From: Saccharothrix syringae
Lineage (GTDB): Bacteria; Actinomycetota; Actinomycetes; Mycobacteriales; Pseudonocardiaceae
Length of the DNA stretch: 64,000 nt
Direction of reading: 5' to 3'
NCBI RefSeq assembly: GCF_009498035.1
Contig: NZ_CP034550.1
Coordinates: 5,642,001-5,706,000 of the forward strand
Shown: positions 1-12,600 of the stretch, piece by piece
Numbering within the stretch: position 1 is the stretch's first letter
Layout of the letters: every line of letters begins with the position of its first letter
Program-made: the position numbers and the translations under genes
The notes under the pieces: generated by a model
The model's database searches: none
Seen by the model: the letters and a program-made list of their open reading frames with translations, nothing else
What the model was told of the DNA's origin: nothing

Positions 1-3000
1 GCCCAGTCCTCGAACAGGCGCAGGTACGCCGCCATCGCGGTCAGCTCGGCGTCGTCGACGTCGCCGTCCCGGCCGTAGATCGCGGCGAGCAGGTCGGCCT
101 GGATCTCCGCGAGCTGCGGGCTGCCCGGCAGGTGCGAGTCGAGCACGACGACTCCCGCGGGCGGTGCGCCCGCGGCCGCCAGGTGCTCCGCCACCGCGTG
201 CGCCAGCCAACCGCCGGACGAGTACCCGACCAGCACCGCGCCCGCGTCACCGGCCTGCTCGCGCACGGCACCGGCCAGGTGCGCGACGACGTCCGCGCGG
301 GTCCTCGGCAGCGGCGTGCCCGCGGTGAAGCCGGGGTAGCGCAGGACCGCCAGGTCGAGCGCGCCGCGGAACCCGGCGGCGAACCGCGCGAACTGGTAGG
401 GGTTCGACGGCGCGACGACCGACGGGAAGCACAGCAGCGGGGGCAGCTCGTCGCCCCTGCTGAACACGACCGCGGTTCCCGCCGCGAGACGCCCCGTTCG
501 CGGGCGCCGGTCGGCCGCGGCCACCAGGAGCGCGAAGCCCTCGGCCGGCCTGCCCCCGACGCACGTCGCCCGGAACGCCGCCAGCAGCCCGGTCTCGGGC
601 CGGCGGGCGCCGGGCTCGGCGAGCGCGGCGGTGAGCACCTTGGCCAGCAGCCGCGGCGTGGGGTGGTCGAACACGGCGGTGGCGGGCAGGCTCGTCCCGG
701 TGGCGGTCCTGAGCCGGTCGACCAGCTCGACGGTGGTCAACGAGTCGAAACCGAGTTCACCGAACGGGCCGTCCGGGTCCGGGGCGTGGTCGGCGGTGAA
801 GCCGAGCACCCGCGCGGTCTGGTCCAGGACCAGCTCCAGCAGCAGGTCTTCCCACTCCGGCCGCGGCGTCGCGGCGAGCCGGGCGGACAGCGCACCGGGG
901 TGGGCGTCCGGCCCGGTCGGCAGCACGTCGGGCGCCGCCACGCGGTCGCCCACCTCCGGCGGCGACACGTCGAGCCAGTACCGCCGGTTCTGGAAGGGGT
1001 AGGTGGGCAGGTCGACCACGCGCGCACCCGTGCCGGCGAAGAAGACCTGCCAGTCGACCCCCACACCGCGCACGTGGAGCCGGGCCAACCCGGTCAGCAG
1101 CGAGTGGACCTGCTCGCGGTCGCGGCGCTGGACCGGCACGCACCCGTCGACCAACCCCGACAACACCGCATCCGGACCGACTTCGAGGAACGTGCCCACC
1201 CCGGACGCCGTCATGGTCTGGACCGCTTGGTGGAACCGCACCGTGCCGCGGACCTGCCGGACCCAGTACTCCGGGTCGCGCACCTCGTCCGAGACCAGGG
1301 CACCGGTCACCGTCGAGATCAGCGGCAGGCTCGGAGCCTGGTGGGAAACCTGTTCCAGCACCGCCCGGTACTCGTCGAGCATCGGCTCGATCAAGACGGA
1401 GTGGAAGGCGTGGCTGACCCGCAGGCGCTTCGTCCGCCGCCCCAGGGCGGCGAACTCCGCCGCCACCGCCAGGACTTGCTGCTCATCACCCGACAAAACC
1501 ACCGAATCGGGCCCATTGACCGCCGCGATGTCGACACCCCGACCAGTGACCTCGTCCTCCGTGGCCTGCACCGCCACCATCGCCCCACCGGCGGGTAACG
1601 CGGCCATCAACCGACCACGAGCACTCACCACCCGCACCGCGTCATCCAACGACCACACACCCGCCACATGCGCAGCCGCCAACTCGCCGATCGAATGCCC
1701 GGCCAACGCCCCTGGGGATACGCCCCAGGAGGTCAGCAGCCGAAACAGGGCCACCTCAACAGCGAACAAACCCGGCTGCGCCCAACCGGTGTCATCCAGA
1801 TCCTCCGCGCCGTCGAACACCACGTGGCGCAAACCATCACCGAACGCGGCACAGACCTCGTCGAACGCCTCGGCGAAGACAGGGAAAGCCGCATGCAGCC
1901 CACGGCCCATCCCCACCCACTGCCCACCCTGACCGGTGAACAACAGACCCAGGTCACCGGACACCACCGAACCCGACACCAACTCCCCGCGACCACCACC
2001 CACGACCACGGCCCGGTGCTCGAACACCGAACGCGACAGCAGGGAAAGACCCACGTCGACCGGATCGGCGTCGACGGTGGCCAGGCGGGTCGCCTGAGCG
2101 GCGAGTGCCGCCCCCGTGCGGGCGGAGAGCACCCACGGGACGACCGGCGGGGCGGTCCCCCGCTCGGGTTCCGGCCGGGCGGGCGCCTCTTCGACCACCA
2201 CGTGCGCGTTGGTGCCGCTCGCCCCGAACGACGACACGCCCGCACGCCTCGGGCGGTCACCGGCCGGCCACGGCCGCGCCTCGGTCAGCAGCTCCACCGC
2301 GCCGGAGGACCAGTCCACCTGCCGGGTGCGCTCCTCGGCGTGCAGGGTCCTGGGCACCCGGCCGTGCCGGAGGGAGAGCACCACCTTGATCACGCCCGCC
2401 ACGCCGGCGGCGGCCTGGGTGTGGCCGATGTTCGACTTCAGCGATCCCAGCCACAACGGCCGGTCCCGCTCCTGGCCGTAGGTCGCCAACAACGCCTGCG
2501 CCTCGATCGGGTCACCCAACCGGGTCCCCGTGCCGTGCGCCTCCACGACGTCCACGTCCGCGGGGCGGAGCAGGGCCGAGTCGAGTGCGCCGCGGATGAC
2601 CCGCTGCTGGGCGGGCCCGTTGGGCGCGGTGAGCCCGTTGGACGCGCCGTCCTGGTTGACCGCGGAGCCGGTGAGCAGCGCCAGCACGCGCCGGCCGTGG
2701 CGTTCGGCGTCGGAAAGGCGCTCCAGCAGCAGCACCCCGGCGCCCTCGGCGAAGCCGGTGCCGTCGGCCGCCTCCGCGAACGAGCGGCAGCGCCCGTCCG
2801 GGGACAGGCCCCGCTGGCGGCTGAACACCTGGAGCATCCCGGGGGTCGCCATCACGGTCGCCCCGCCGGCCAGCGCCAGCGCGCAGTCCCCCGCGCGCAG
2901 CGCCTGCGCGGCCAGGTGCAGCGCCACCAGGGACGACGAGCACGCCGTGTCCAGCGTGACCGCGGGGCCCTCCAGGCCCAGGGTGTAGGAGATGCGCCCG

Positions 3001-3620
3001 GACACCACGCTGCTCGCGTTGGCGGTGAGGAAGTAGCCCTCCAGCCCACCGGGGCTCCGCTCCAGCAGCCGGGCGTAGTCCTGCACGCTGGAGCCGACGA
3101 ACACCCCGGTCCGGCTGCCCCGCAGCGACACGGGGTCGATGCCCGCCCGCTCCACCGCTTCCCACGACGTCTGGAGCAGCAGGCGCTGCTGCGGGTCCAT
3201 CGCCAGCGCCTCGCGCGGCGAGATCCCGAAGAACAGCGGGTCGAACCCCGCCACGTCGTCCAGGAACCCGCCCCCGGTGGCGTAGCAGGTCCCCCAGCGG
3301 TCCGGGTCCGGGTCGTACAGCGCGTCGAGGTCCCACCCGCGGTCGGTGGGCAGGCCGGAGATGACGTCGGCGCCCTCGTCCAGCAGGCGCCACAGGTCCT
3401 CGGGCGACCTCACGCCGCCGGGGTAGCGGCAACCGATGCCGACGACGGCGACGGGTTCGGGTCGCCGGTTCTCCAGCTCCTGGATCCGCTTGCGGGCCTG
3501 GACCAGGTCGGCCGTCACCCACTTGAGGTAGTCCCGGAGCTTCTGCTCGGTGCCGCCCCCGTTGGGCTCCCCCTGTTGTGCGCGCACGGGTCCGCTCCCC
3601 CTGTCCGCCGGCGTCGTCAC
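1..3620 (-). CDS. Type I PKS, final module (KS-AT-ACP) with thioesterase; 3' end outside window
   Basis: Module 9 of the assembly line, extending the chain once and releasing it. GTG start at 3620 overlaps the TGA of the upstream PKS gene (GTGA). Residues 20-50 are a coiled-coil N-terminal docking helix. KS spans about 54-477 with the DTACSSSL active site near 222. AT spans about 557-864 and has HAFH, the malonyl signature. Only a short linker follows, then an ACP (GFDSL, about 925-990), so no KR, DH or ER is present. A thioesterase of the macrolide PKS type starts near 1020 (LCFPS, then GYSSGG with catalytic Ser1134). The frame is still open at base 1, so the last tens of TE residues lie outside. 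With no KR here the released chain should keep a 3-keto group. TE may form a macrolactone or a six-membered lactone through the 5-hydroxyl. Confidence 0.95.
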   Translation of the reverse strand, partial: MTTPADRGSGPVRAQQGEPNGGGTEQKLRDYLKWVTADLVQARKRIQELENRRPEPVAVVGIGCRYPGGVRSPEDLWRLLDEGADVISGLPTDRGWDLDALYDPDPDRWGTCYATGGGFLDDVAGFDPLFFGISPREALAMDPQQRLLLQTSWEAVERAGIDPVSLRGSRTGVFVGSSVQDYARLLERSPGGLEGYFLTANASSVVSGRISYTLGLEGPAVTLDTACSSSLVALHLAAQALRAGDCALALAGGATVMATPGMLQVFSRQRGLSPDGRCRSFAEAADGTGFAEGAGVLLLERLSDAERHGRRVLALLTGSAVNQDGASNGLTAPNGPAQQRVIRGALDSALLRPADVDVVEAHGTGTRLGDPIEAQALLATYGQERDRPLWLGSLKSNIGHTQAAAGVAGVIKVVLSLRHGRVPRTLHAEERTRQVDWSSGAVELLTEARPWPAGDRPRRAGVSSFGASGTNAHVVVEEAPARPEPERGTAPPVVPWVLSARTGAALAAQATRLATVDADPVDVGLSLLSRSVFEHRAVVVGGGRGELVSGSVVSGDLGLLFTGQGGQWVGMGRGLHAAFPVFAEAFDEVCAAFGDGLRHVVFDGAEDLDDTGWAQPGLFAVEVALFRLLTSWGVSPGALAGHSIGELAAAHVAGVWSLDDAVRVVSARGRLMAALPAGGAMVAVQATEDEVTGRGVDIAAVNGPDSVVLSGDEQQVLAVAAEFAALGRRTKRLRVSHAFHSVLIEPMLDEYRAVLEQVSHQAPSLPLISTVTGALVSDEVRDPEYWVRQVRGTVRFHQAVQTMTASGVGTFLEVGPDAVLSGLVDGCVPVQRRDREQVHSLLTGLARLHVRGVGVDWQVFFAGTGARVVDLPTYPFQNRRYWLDVSPPEVGDRVAAPDVLPTGPDAHPGALSARLAATPRPEWEDLLLELVLDQTARVLGFTADHAPDPDGPFGELGFDSLTTVELVDRLRTATGTSLPATAVFDHPTPRLLAKVLTAALAEPGARRPETGLLAAFRATCVGGRPAEGFALLVAAADRRPRTGRLAAGTAVVFSRGDELPPLLCFPSVVAPSNPYQFARFAAGFRGALDLAVLRYPGFTAGTPLPRTRADVVAHLAGAVREQAGDAGAVLVGYSSGGWLAHAVAEHLAAAGAPPAGVVVLDSHLPGSPQLAEIQADLLAAIYGRDGDVDDAELTAMAAYLRLFEDW
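990..2050 (-). repeat. Homogenised malonyl-AT block, copy in module 9
   Basis: One of five near-identical malonyl-AT segments (also 22580-23660, 32590-33480, 42360-43400, 45215-46300). Confidence 0.65.
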
Positions 3621-6600
3621 TGGTCCGACCTGCCGAGTTCGGTGTTGATGAAGGCGAAGAGGTCGTCGTCCGACGCCGCCTCGATGAGGTCGGCGGTGTC
3701 GTCCTCGACCCGCTCGCCGCCGATCCGGTCGAGCAGCGCCCGGACGTGGCCGACGACGCGGTCCCGCTCGAACGCGTCGGCCGCGGTCGCCGCGGCGGTC
3801 TCCAGCAGGTCGATCCCGGCCAGGGCCCGGTCGACCGGCGCGTCGTCGGGCACCAGGCCCGCGCCCAGGTGCCGGGCCAGGGCCCGGGGGGTGGGGTGGT
3901 CGAAGACCACACCCGCGGCCAGCGCCAGCCCGGTGGCCGCGCGGAGCCGGTTGCGCAGCTCGACCGCGGTGAGCGAGTCGAACCCGATGTCCTGGAAGGC
4001 CCGGTCCGGGTCCACGGCGTCCGGCCCGGCGTGGCCGAGGACGGCGGCGGCCCCGGTGCGGACCAGGTCGAGCACCGCGGTCTCCCGCTCGGCCGGCGAC
4101 AGCCGGGCCAGGGTCCGGGTGAGCGCGCCGTCGTCGTCCGGTCCGGACCGCACGTCCGCCGCGTCGGCGGCCTCGGGCAGCGCGTCGAACAGCCGGCTGG
4201 CGCGCTGGAGCGTGAACGTGGGCGCGAACCGCGACCAGTCCACGTCCGCGACCACCACGGCGGCCTCGCCGTCGGCGACGGCCTGGTCCAGGGCGGTCAG
4301 GGCCGTGTCGGCGGCCATGGCGCGCACACCGCCGCGGTCGAGCTGCCCGCGGCGCTCGTCGTCGAGCATGCCCACGCCCCACGAGCCCCACGCCACCGCG
4401 GTCGCCGGTTCGCCCCCGGCCCGCCGCCGCTGGGCGAGGGCGTCGAGGAAGGCGTTCGCCGCGGAGTAGGCGGCCTGCCCGCCGCTGCCCCACACGCCCG
4501 CGATCGAGGAGAACAGCACGAACGCGTCGAGCGGGGTGCCCGCGAGCACGGCGTCCAGGTTGAGCGCGCCGACCACCTTGGTCGCGACGGCGTCCGCGAA
4601 CCCGGCGGCCGTGGTGTCGGCCAGCGCGCCGAAGTGCACCGCCCCGGCCGCGTGGACGACCGCGCGGATCGGCCCCACCGCACCGGTGGCCGCGGCGACC
4701 GCGGTGCCGAGCGCGGCCGCGTCGGTGACGTCGCAGGCCAGGACCGTGACCGCGGTGCCGAGCTCCTCGGTGAGGGCCCGCGCGCCCGGGGCGTCCGGCC
4801 CGCCGCGGCTGAGCAGCACCACGTGCTCGGCACCGCGGTCGAGCACCCACCGGGCCACCAGCCCGCCGAGCGCGCCGGTGCCACCGGTGATCAGCACCGC
4901 GCCCCGGGGTCGCCACGACGCGGTGCGCCCGGCCGGTCGGGTGGCGCGCACGAGCCTGCGCACCAGCACCCCGGTGTCGCGCACCGCGACCTGGTCCTCC
5001 CCGGTGGCGCCGGCGATCGCCCGCAGCACCCCGTCGACGACCCGCGGGGTGAACCGCTCGGGCAGGTCGACCAGACCGCCCCACCGGTCGGGGTGTTCGA
5101 GGGCGGCGACCCTGCCGACACCCCACAGCAGCGCCTGCGCGGGCGCGGTGACCGGGTCGGCGGGCTGGGTGGACACCGCGCCGCGGGTGGCGCACCACAG
5201 GGGCGCCCCGACCCCCGCGTCGCCCAGCGCGCGCAGGAGGGTCACGGTGCGCGCCGCGCCGGCGGTCACCGCGTCGGCGTCGTCCTCCAGGGCGAGCAGC
5301 GACAGCACGCCCGTCACGGGCACCTCGACCGCGGCCAGGTCTTCGACGAGCCGGGCGGGGTCGTCGAAGACCTCGATCCGGCGGACGTCGAAGCCGCGTG
5401 CGGCGAGGTCGCCCGCGATACCGCCCGCCCGGTCCCCGCCGCCCACGACGAGCCACGTCCCCGACGGGGTCGGCACGTCCGCGGCGGGCAGCGGGTGCCA
5501 GGCGACGCGGTAGCGCAGGCCGTCGACCTCGGCCAGTTCCGCGCGCCGCTTCCGCCACGAGGAGAGGGCGGGCAGGACGGCGGACAACCCGTCGTCGGGG
5601 CGCACGGCCAAGGCGTCGGCCACCGCCGCGACGTCACCACTGTCGATCGACTCCCACAGGACCGCGTCCAACGGGTCGAGCGCGGCTGTCGGCGGCGCGG
5701 GGTCGGGCCAGTAGCGGGTGTGCTCGAACGGGTAGGTGGGCAGGTCGACGACACGGGCACCGGTGTCGGCGAACACCGTCCGCCAGTCGACGTCCACGCC
5801 GTGGCAGAACAGCTCGCCCGCCGACTGCAACACCCGGTCCAGGCCACCCTCGTCGCGCTTGAGCGTGCCCACCGCCACCGCCTCGACCCCGACGGCGTCG
5901 AAGGTCTCCTGCATCCCCACCGTGAGCACCGGATGCGGACTGACCTCCACGAACACCCGATGCCCATCCGCCAACGCGGCGCGTATGCCCTGCTCGAACC
6001 GCACCGTCCGCCGCAGATTCCGATACCAGTAACCCGCGTCCATCAGCGCGGCACCGACCGGCTCGCCCTCAACCGTCGAATGCAGCGGGATCTCGGCCTC
6101 GCGCGGCTCGATCCCCGCCAGCACCTCGGCCAACTCCGACTCGATCGCCTCCACGTGCGCCGAGTGCGAGGCGTAGTCCACCGGAACCCGACGAGCCCGA
6201 ACACCCTCGGCCTCACAGCGGGCCACCAACACGTCCAACTCCGCCACATCACCGGAAACCACCGTCGAAGACGGGCCGTTCACCGCCGCCACCGACACAC
6301 CCATACCCAACAACGGCAATACCTGCTCCTCGGGCAGCGACACCGACACCATGCCCCCGGCCCCGCTGAGCGCCCGGATAGCGCGACTGCGCAAAGCGAC
6401 CACCCGCGCCGCATCCTCCAACGACAACGCACCCGCCACACACGCCGCCGCGATCTCACCCTGCGAATGACCCACCACAGCCGCCGGCACCACACCCAGC
6501 CAGCGCCACAGCTCCGCCAACGACACCATCACCGCGAACAACACCGGCTGCACCACATCAACCCGGTCAAACCCAGTCCCCGACCGCACCGCCTCCAACA

Positions 6601-9600
6601 ACGACCAACCGGTCAACGGGTCCAACACCGCCGCGCATTCATCCAGCCGTCGAGCGAACACCTCCGACGACTCCAGCAGGTCCACCGCCATAGCCGCCCA
6701 CTGCGCCCCCTGACCGGGGAACACGAACACCACACCACCACCGGGAACCGGAGCCGCAGCAGGCTGCTCACCCGCAGCCACGACCGTCAGCCCGTCAACA
6801 CCCCCCAGCACCACTGCCCGGTGCTCGAACACCGAACGCGACAACAACGAAAAACCAACATCGACCGGCGACCTGTCGGCCACCACGGGCAACAGGCGAG
6901 CCGCCTGGGCGCGCAACGCCTCCGGGGTCCTCGCCGACAACACCCACGGCACAACCGGCGGCCCCACCCGGTCCGGAACGACCTCGCCATCCACATCGGC
7001 CTGTTCGAGGATCACGTGCGAGTTCGTCCCGCTCACGCCGAACGACGACACACCCACCCGCCGCGGACGACCCGTCTCAGGGAAAGTCCTGGCCTCGGTC
7101 AGCACCTCCACCGCGCCGGACTCCCAATCGACCTCCGGCGTGGGCTCATCCACGTGCAAGGTCTTGGGCAACAGCCCTTCCCTCAGCGCCATGACGCTCT
7201 TGATCACGCCAGCCACGCCCGCAGCGGCCTGGGCGTGACCGATGTTCGACTTCAACGACCCCAACCACAACGGCTCACCACGACCCTGCCCATAGGTCGC
7301 CAACAACGCCTGCGCCTCGATCGGATCACCCAACCGAGTCCCCGTCCCATGCGCCTCCACCGCATCCACATCGGACGCAGACAAACCCGCATTGGCCAAC
7401 GCCTGCCGGATCACCCGCTGCTGCGAGGGCCCGTTCGGCGCGGTCAACCCGTTCGACGCACCGTCCTGGTTCACCGCCGAACCACGCACCACCGCCAACA
7501 CCCGATGACCATTCCGCCGGGCGTCCGACAACCGCTCCACCAGCAGCAAACCCACGCCCTCGGACCACCCGGTCCCGTCCGCAGAAGCCGAGAACGCCTT
7601 GCACCGACCGTCCGGCGCCAACCCGCGCTGACGGCTGAACTCGACGAACAGGTCGGGGGTGGACAGCACGGCGACGCCGCCGACCAGGGCGAGGTCGCAC
7701 TCGCCGGACCGCAACGACTGCCCCGCCAGGTGCAACGCCACCAACGACGACGAACACGCCGTGTCCACCGTCACCGCCGGACCCTCGAACCCGAACGTGT
7801 AAGCAACCCGACCCGACAGCACGCTCCCGGTGTTGCCGGTCAGCAGGTAGCCCTCGCGGTTCTCCGGGTCCCGCGCCAGCAGCGACGAGTAGGTCTGCCC
7901 GCTCGCGCCGACGAACACCCCGGTGCGGCTGCCGCGCAGGCCCGCCGGGTCGATCCCGGCGCGTTCGAGCACCTCCCACGCCGATTCCAGCACCAGTCTC
8001 TGCTGGGGGTCCATGGCCACCGCCTCGCGCGGCGAGATCCCGAAGAACGCCGCGTCGAAGCCGGCCGCGTCGGGCAGGAAGCCCCCGCCGCGCGCGTAGG
8101 TGGTGCCGGGCCGGTCGGGGTCGGCGTCGAACAGGCCGTCGAGGTCCCAGCCGCGGTCGGCGGGGAACCCGGTGATGCCGTCGACGCCGTCGACCACCAG
8201 CCGCCACAGGTCCTCGGGCGAGGTCACCCCGCCGGGGAACCGGCAGGCCATGCCGACGATGACCACCGGGTCGCCCGTCGTCGACGCCGGCGCGGCGACG
8301 ACGGGCGCGGTCGCGCCGCCACCCAGCAGCTCGTCGAGGAGGTGGCCGGTGAGCACGGCGGGGGTGGGGTGGTCGAACACCAGGGTGGCCGGCAGGCGCA
8401 GGCCGGTCAGCGCGGCGAGCCGGTTGCGGACCTCGATCGCGGTGAGCGAGTCGAAGCCCATCTCCTGGAACGCCTTGTCCACCGCGACGGCCGCCGCGGA
8501 CCCGTGCCCGAGCACGGCGGCCGCCTCGGACCGGACGAGGTCCAGGACGTGCCGGTGCCGTTCCTCGGTCGACCGCGCCGCCAGTTGGCCGGCCAGGTCC
8601 GGGGCGCCGGTCCCCGCCGGCCGCACCACCCGCCGCGCCGGCGCGCGGACCAGGCCGCGCAGCAGCGCGGGCACGTCGTCGCGCCGGCGCCACGCGGCGA
8701 GGTCGAGCCGCGCCGGCACGACCGCGGCGCGTCCCGCGGCCAGCGCGGCGTCGAACAGGGCGAGGCCCTGCTCGGCGTCGATCGGCAGCAGGCCGCCGCG
8801 GGCCATCCTGGCCCGGTCGGCCGCGCCGAGCCCGGCCGTCATGCCCGCGCCGTCCCCCCACAGGCCCCACGCCAGGGAGACGGCGGGCAGACCGCGTGCC
8901 CGGCGGTGCCGCGCGAGGCTGTCCAGCGCGGCGTTGGCGGCGGTGTACCCGGCCTGGCCGGGCGCGCCCAGCACTCCCGCCGCCGAGGAGAACAGCACGA
9001 AGGCGGCGAGGTCCAGGTGCTCGGTCAGCTCGTGCAGGTGCCACGCGGCGCCCGCCTTGGGCCCCAGCACCCCCTCGAACCGCTCGGGGGTCTGGGCGGC
9101 GAGCACGCCGTCGTCGAGGACGCCCGCGGCGTGCACCACGGCGGTCAGCGGCGCCGCGAGGCCGTCGACGAGGCGGGCCAGCGCGGCGCGGTCGGTCACG
9201 TCGACGGCCTCCACGCGGACGTCCGCGCCCAGCGCGGTCAGCTCCTCGCGCAGCTCGGTCGCGCCGCTCGCGCCCGGACCGCTCCTGCTGACCAGCACCA
9301 GCCGCCGCGCGCCATGGGCGGTCACCAGGTGGCGGGCCACCAGGGCGCCGAGGGCACCGGTCGCGCCGGTCACCAGCACGGTGCCTGCCGGGTCCCAGGG
9401 GCGGGGGAAGGTGAGCACGAGCTTGCCGACGTGGCGGGCCGCGCTCAGGTGCCGCACCGCCGAGCGCACGTCCGCGACCTCCCACGGGGTGACCGGCGCC
9501 GGGCGCAGCCGGCCGGCGCGGAACAGGTCCAGCACCTCGGCCAGCATCCGCCCGATCCGCTCCGGCCCGGCTTCGAGCAGGTCGAACGCCCGGTAGCCCG

Positions 9601-12600
9601 CCACGCCCTCGCGGACGTCGGTCTTGCCCATCTCCAGGAACCGGCCGCCGGGGGCGAGCAGCCGCAGGGAGGCGTCCACGTAGTCGCCGGCCAGGGAGTT
9701 GAGCACGACGTCCACCGGCGGGAACCGGTCCGCGAAGCCGAGGTCCCGCGACGAGGCGATGTGCGCGTCGTCGAGGCCGAACTCCCGGAGGGTGCCCCAC
9801 TTCGCGGGGCTCGCGGTGGCGAAGACCTCCGCCCCGAGGTGGCGGGCGAGCTGGATGGCGGCGAGGCCGACGCCGCCGGCGCCCGCGTGGACCAGCACCT
9901 TCTCGCCCGCGCGCAGCCCGGCGAGGTCGACCAGGCCGTAGCGGGCGGTCAGGTGGACCACCGGCACGGCCGCCGCGGCGGTGAACGACCAGCCCTCGGG
10001 CACGTGCTCCAGCACCTCGTGGTCGGCCACCACCACGGGGCCGAGCACGCCGTGGAACAGGCCGAACACCCGGTCGCCGGGGGCGAAGGAGGTCACGCCG
10101 GCACCGACGTCGAGCACGACGCCCGCGCCTTCCGACCCCAGGGCCGCCGCGCCGGGGTACACGCCGAGGGTGATCAGCGCGTCCCGGAAGTTCAGCCCGG
10201 CCGCGCGCACCGAGATCCGCACCTCCCCCGGTCCGAGCGGCCGCCCGGCCTCGGGGTGCGGCACCGCGACGAGGCCGTCGACGGTGCCCGTGCCGCCGGT
10301 GGCGAGCCGCCACGGCGAGGTGGGGAGGTCGAGCCGGTCCTCGGTCCCGACCCGGGCGAGCCGCGGCACGTGCGCGGTCCCGGAGCGCACCGCGCACTCC
10401 GGCTCGCCGGACGCGGCGACGGCCAGGGCGGCGCGCAGCGACCCGGGGTCGTCGTCGACGTCCGCCAGTGCGAAGCGGCCGGGCTGCTCCAGGCGCGCGG
10501 TCCGCACCAGGCCCCAGGTGGCGCCGCGGCCGGGGTCGGGCACCGCGTCGCCGGGCAGGGCCGCCACCGCGCCGCGGGTGAGCAGCAGCAGCCGCGCCCC
10601 CGCGAACTCCTCGGCCGCGGCCCACCCCTGCACCAGGGCGAGGGCGTCGACCGCGGTGGACGGCCCGGGGCCGTCGGGGTCGCGCGGGTGGTCGGCGACC
10701 ACCAGGTCCGGCAGCGGTTCGCCCCGCCGCAGCCGGGCGCGCAGGCCGTCGAGCCCGTCCGGGCCCAGGTGCAGGGCGGTGGGTTCGCCCGTCGGCACGG
10801 GGTGCTCCACCCAGTCGACGTGGAACAGCGCGTCGGCGGCGGTCGGGCGCACGCCGCCCGCGGTCACCGGCCGCAGGGTCAGCGACGCCGCGGTGAGCAC
10901 GGGTTGCCCGGACGGGTCGGTGGCGACCAGCGCCGCGGTGGCGGGGCCGGTGCGGGTGAGCCGCACCCGCAGCTCCGCCGCGCCCGCGGCGTGCACGGTG
11001 ACCCCGGACCAGGCGTAGGGCAACCCCGGCGCCACCAGCCCGGCCGGGCCGAGGGCGTGCAGGGCGGCGTCGAGCAGGGCGGGGTGCACGCCCCAGGCGG
11101 CCAGGTCGTCACCGGCGGCCTCGGCGGGCAGGGCCACCTCGGCGAACACCTCGTCGCCCGCGCGCCACGCCGCCCGCAGGCCCCGGAAGGCGGGGCCGTA
11201 GGCGAAGCCGTCGTCGGCCGCGCGGTCGTAGGCGCCTTCGAGGTCGAGGGGGACGGCGTCCGGCGGCGGCGTGGTCGACGCGGCGGGGACGTGCGGGTCG
11301 GCGGCGGTCAGCACGGCCGTCGCGTGGTGGGTCCAGGACTCGCCGTCCACGTCCCGGGAGTGCACCGTCAGCCCGCGCGCACCGGTCCCGTCCGGGCCGC
11401 GCACCAGGACCTGGACGCGCACGGCGCCCCTGTCCGGCAGCACCAGCGGCGCGGTGAGGGTCAGCTCCGCCACGTGGCGGGCACCCACCTGCTCGCCCGC
11501 CCACGCGGCCAGGTCGACGAACACCGTGCCCGGCAGCAGGACCGCGCCGTGCACCGCGTGGTCGGCCAGCCACGGCCGGGCGCGCCGGGACAGCACACCG
11601 GTGAGCAGCACCCCGTCGTCGTCGGCGAGCTGGGTGACGGCGCCGAACAGCGGGTGCCCGGCCGGCCCGAGACCGGCGGCCGCGAGGTCCGCGCCCGGCG
11701 CCGCGCCGGCGTCGAGCCAGTAGCGGTCGCGCTGGAACGCGTAGGTGGGCAGGTCCACGGTCCGCGCCCCGGTGTCGGCGAACGCCGCCGCCCAGTCCAC
11801 CGGGACGCCCCGGGTGTGGGCGCCGGCGAGCGCGGTGAGCGCGGCCGCGGGCTCGTCGCGCTCGCGGCGGGACAGCGGCAGCGCGGCGATCCCGGGGGCG
11901 CACTCGCCCACCATCGCGGTGAGCACGCCGTCGGGTCCCACCTCCAGCGCGGTGCGCACGCCCTCGGCGGCGAGCGCGGCCACGGCGTCGGCGAAGCGGA
12001 CGGGTTCGCGGACGTGGCGCACCCAGTAGTCGGGGTCGGCCAGGTCGGCCGCCGTCGCGACGGCCCCGGTGAGCGTGGACACGACCGGCACCGCGGGCGC
12101 CTCGGCCCGCACCCCCGCGACGACGGCGCGGAACCGGTCGAGCACCGGCTCCACCAGCGGCGAGTGGAACGCGTGGCTGACCGCGAGGCGCTTGGCCTTC
12201 CGGCCGCGGGCGCGGAACGCGGCCAGGACGTCGAGCACGCCGCCCTCGTCCCCGGACACCACCACCGCCCGCGGTCCGTTGACCGCGGCCACGGCGACAC
12301 CCGGCCGGGTGGGCAGCTCGGCCAGCACCTCCTCCTCGGTGGCGCCCACCGCGCCCATGGCCCCGCCGGCGGGCAGGGCCTGCATGAGGGTGGCGCGCGC
12401 GGCGACGACCCGGGCCGCGTCGGCCACCGACCAGACGCCCGCGACGTGCGCGGCGGCGTACTCGCCGATGGAGTGGCCGACGAGGAAGTCGGGGGTGACG
12501 CCGAAGGACTCCAGCAGGCGGTGCAGGGCCACCTCGAACGCGAACAGGGCGGGCTGGGTCCACCCGGTCCGGTCGAGGGCGCCAGCGGGGTCACCGGCCA

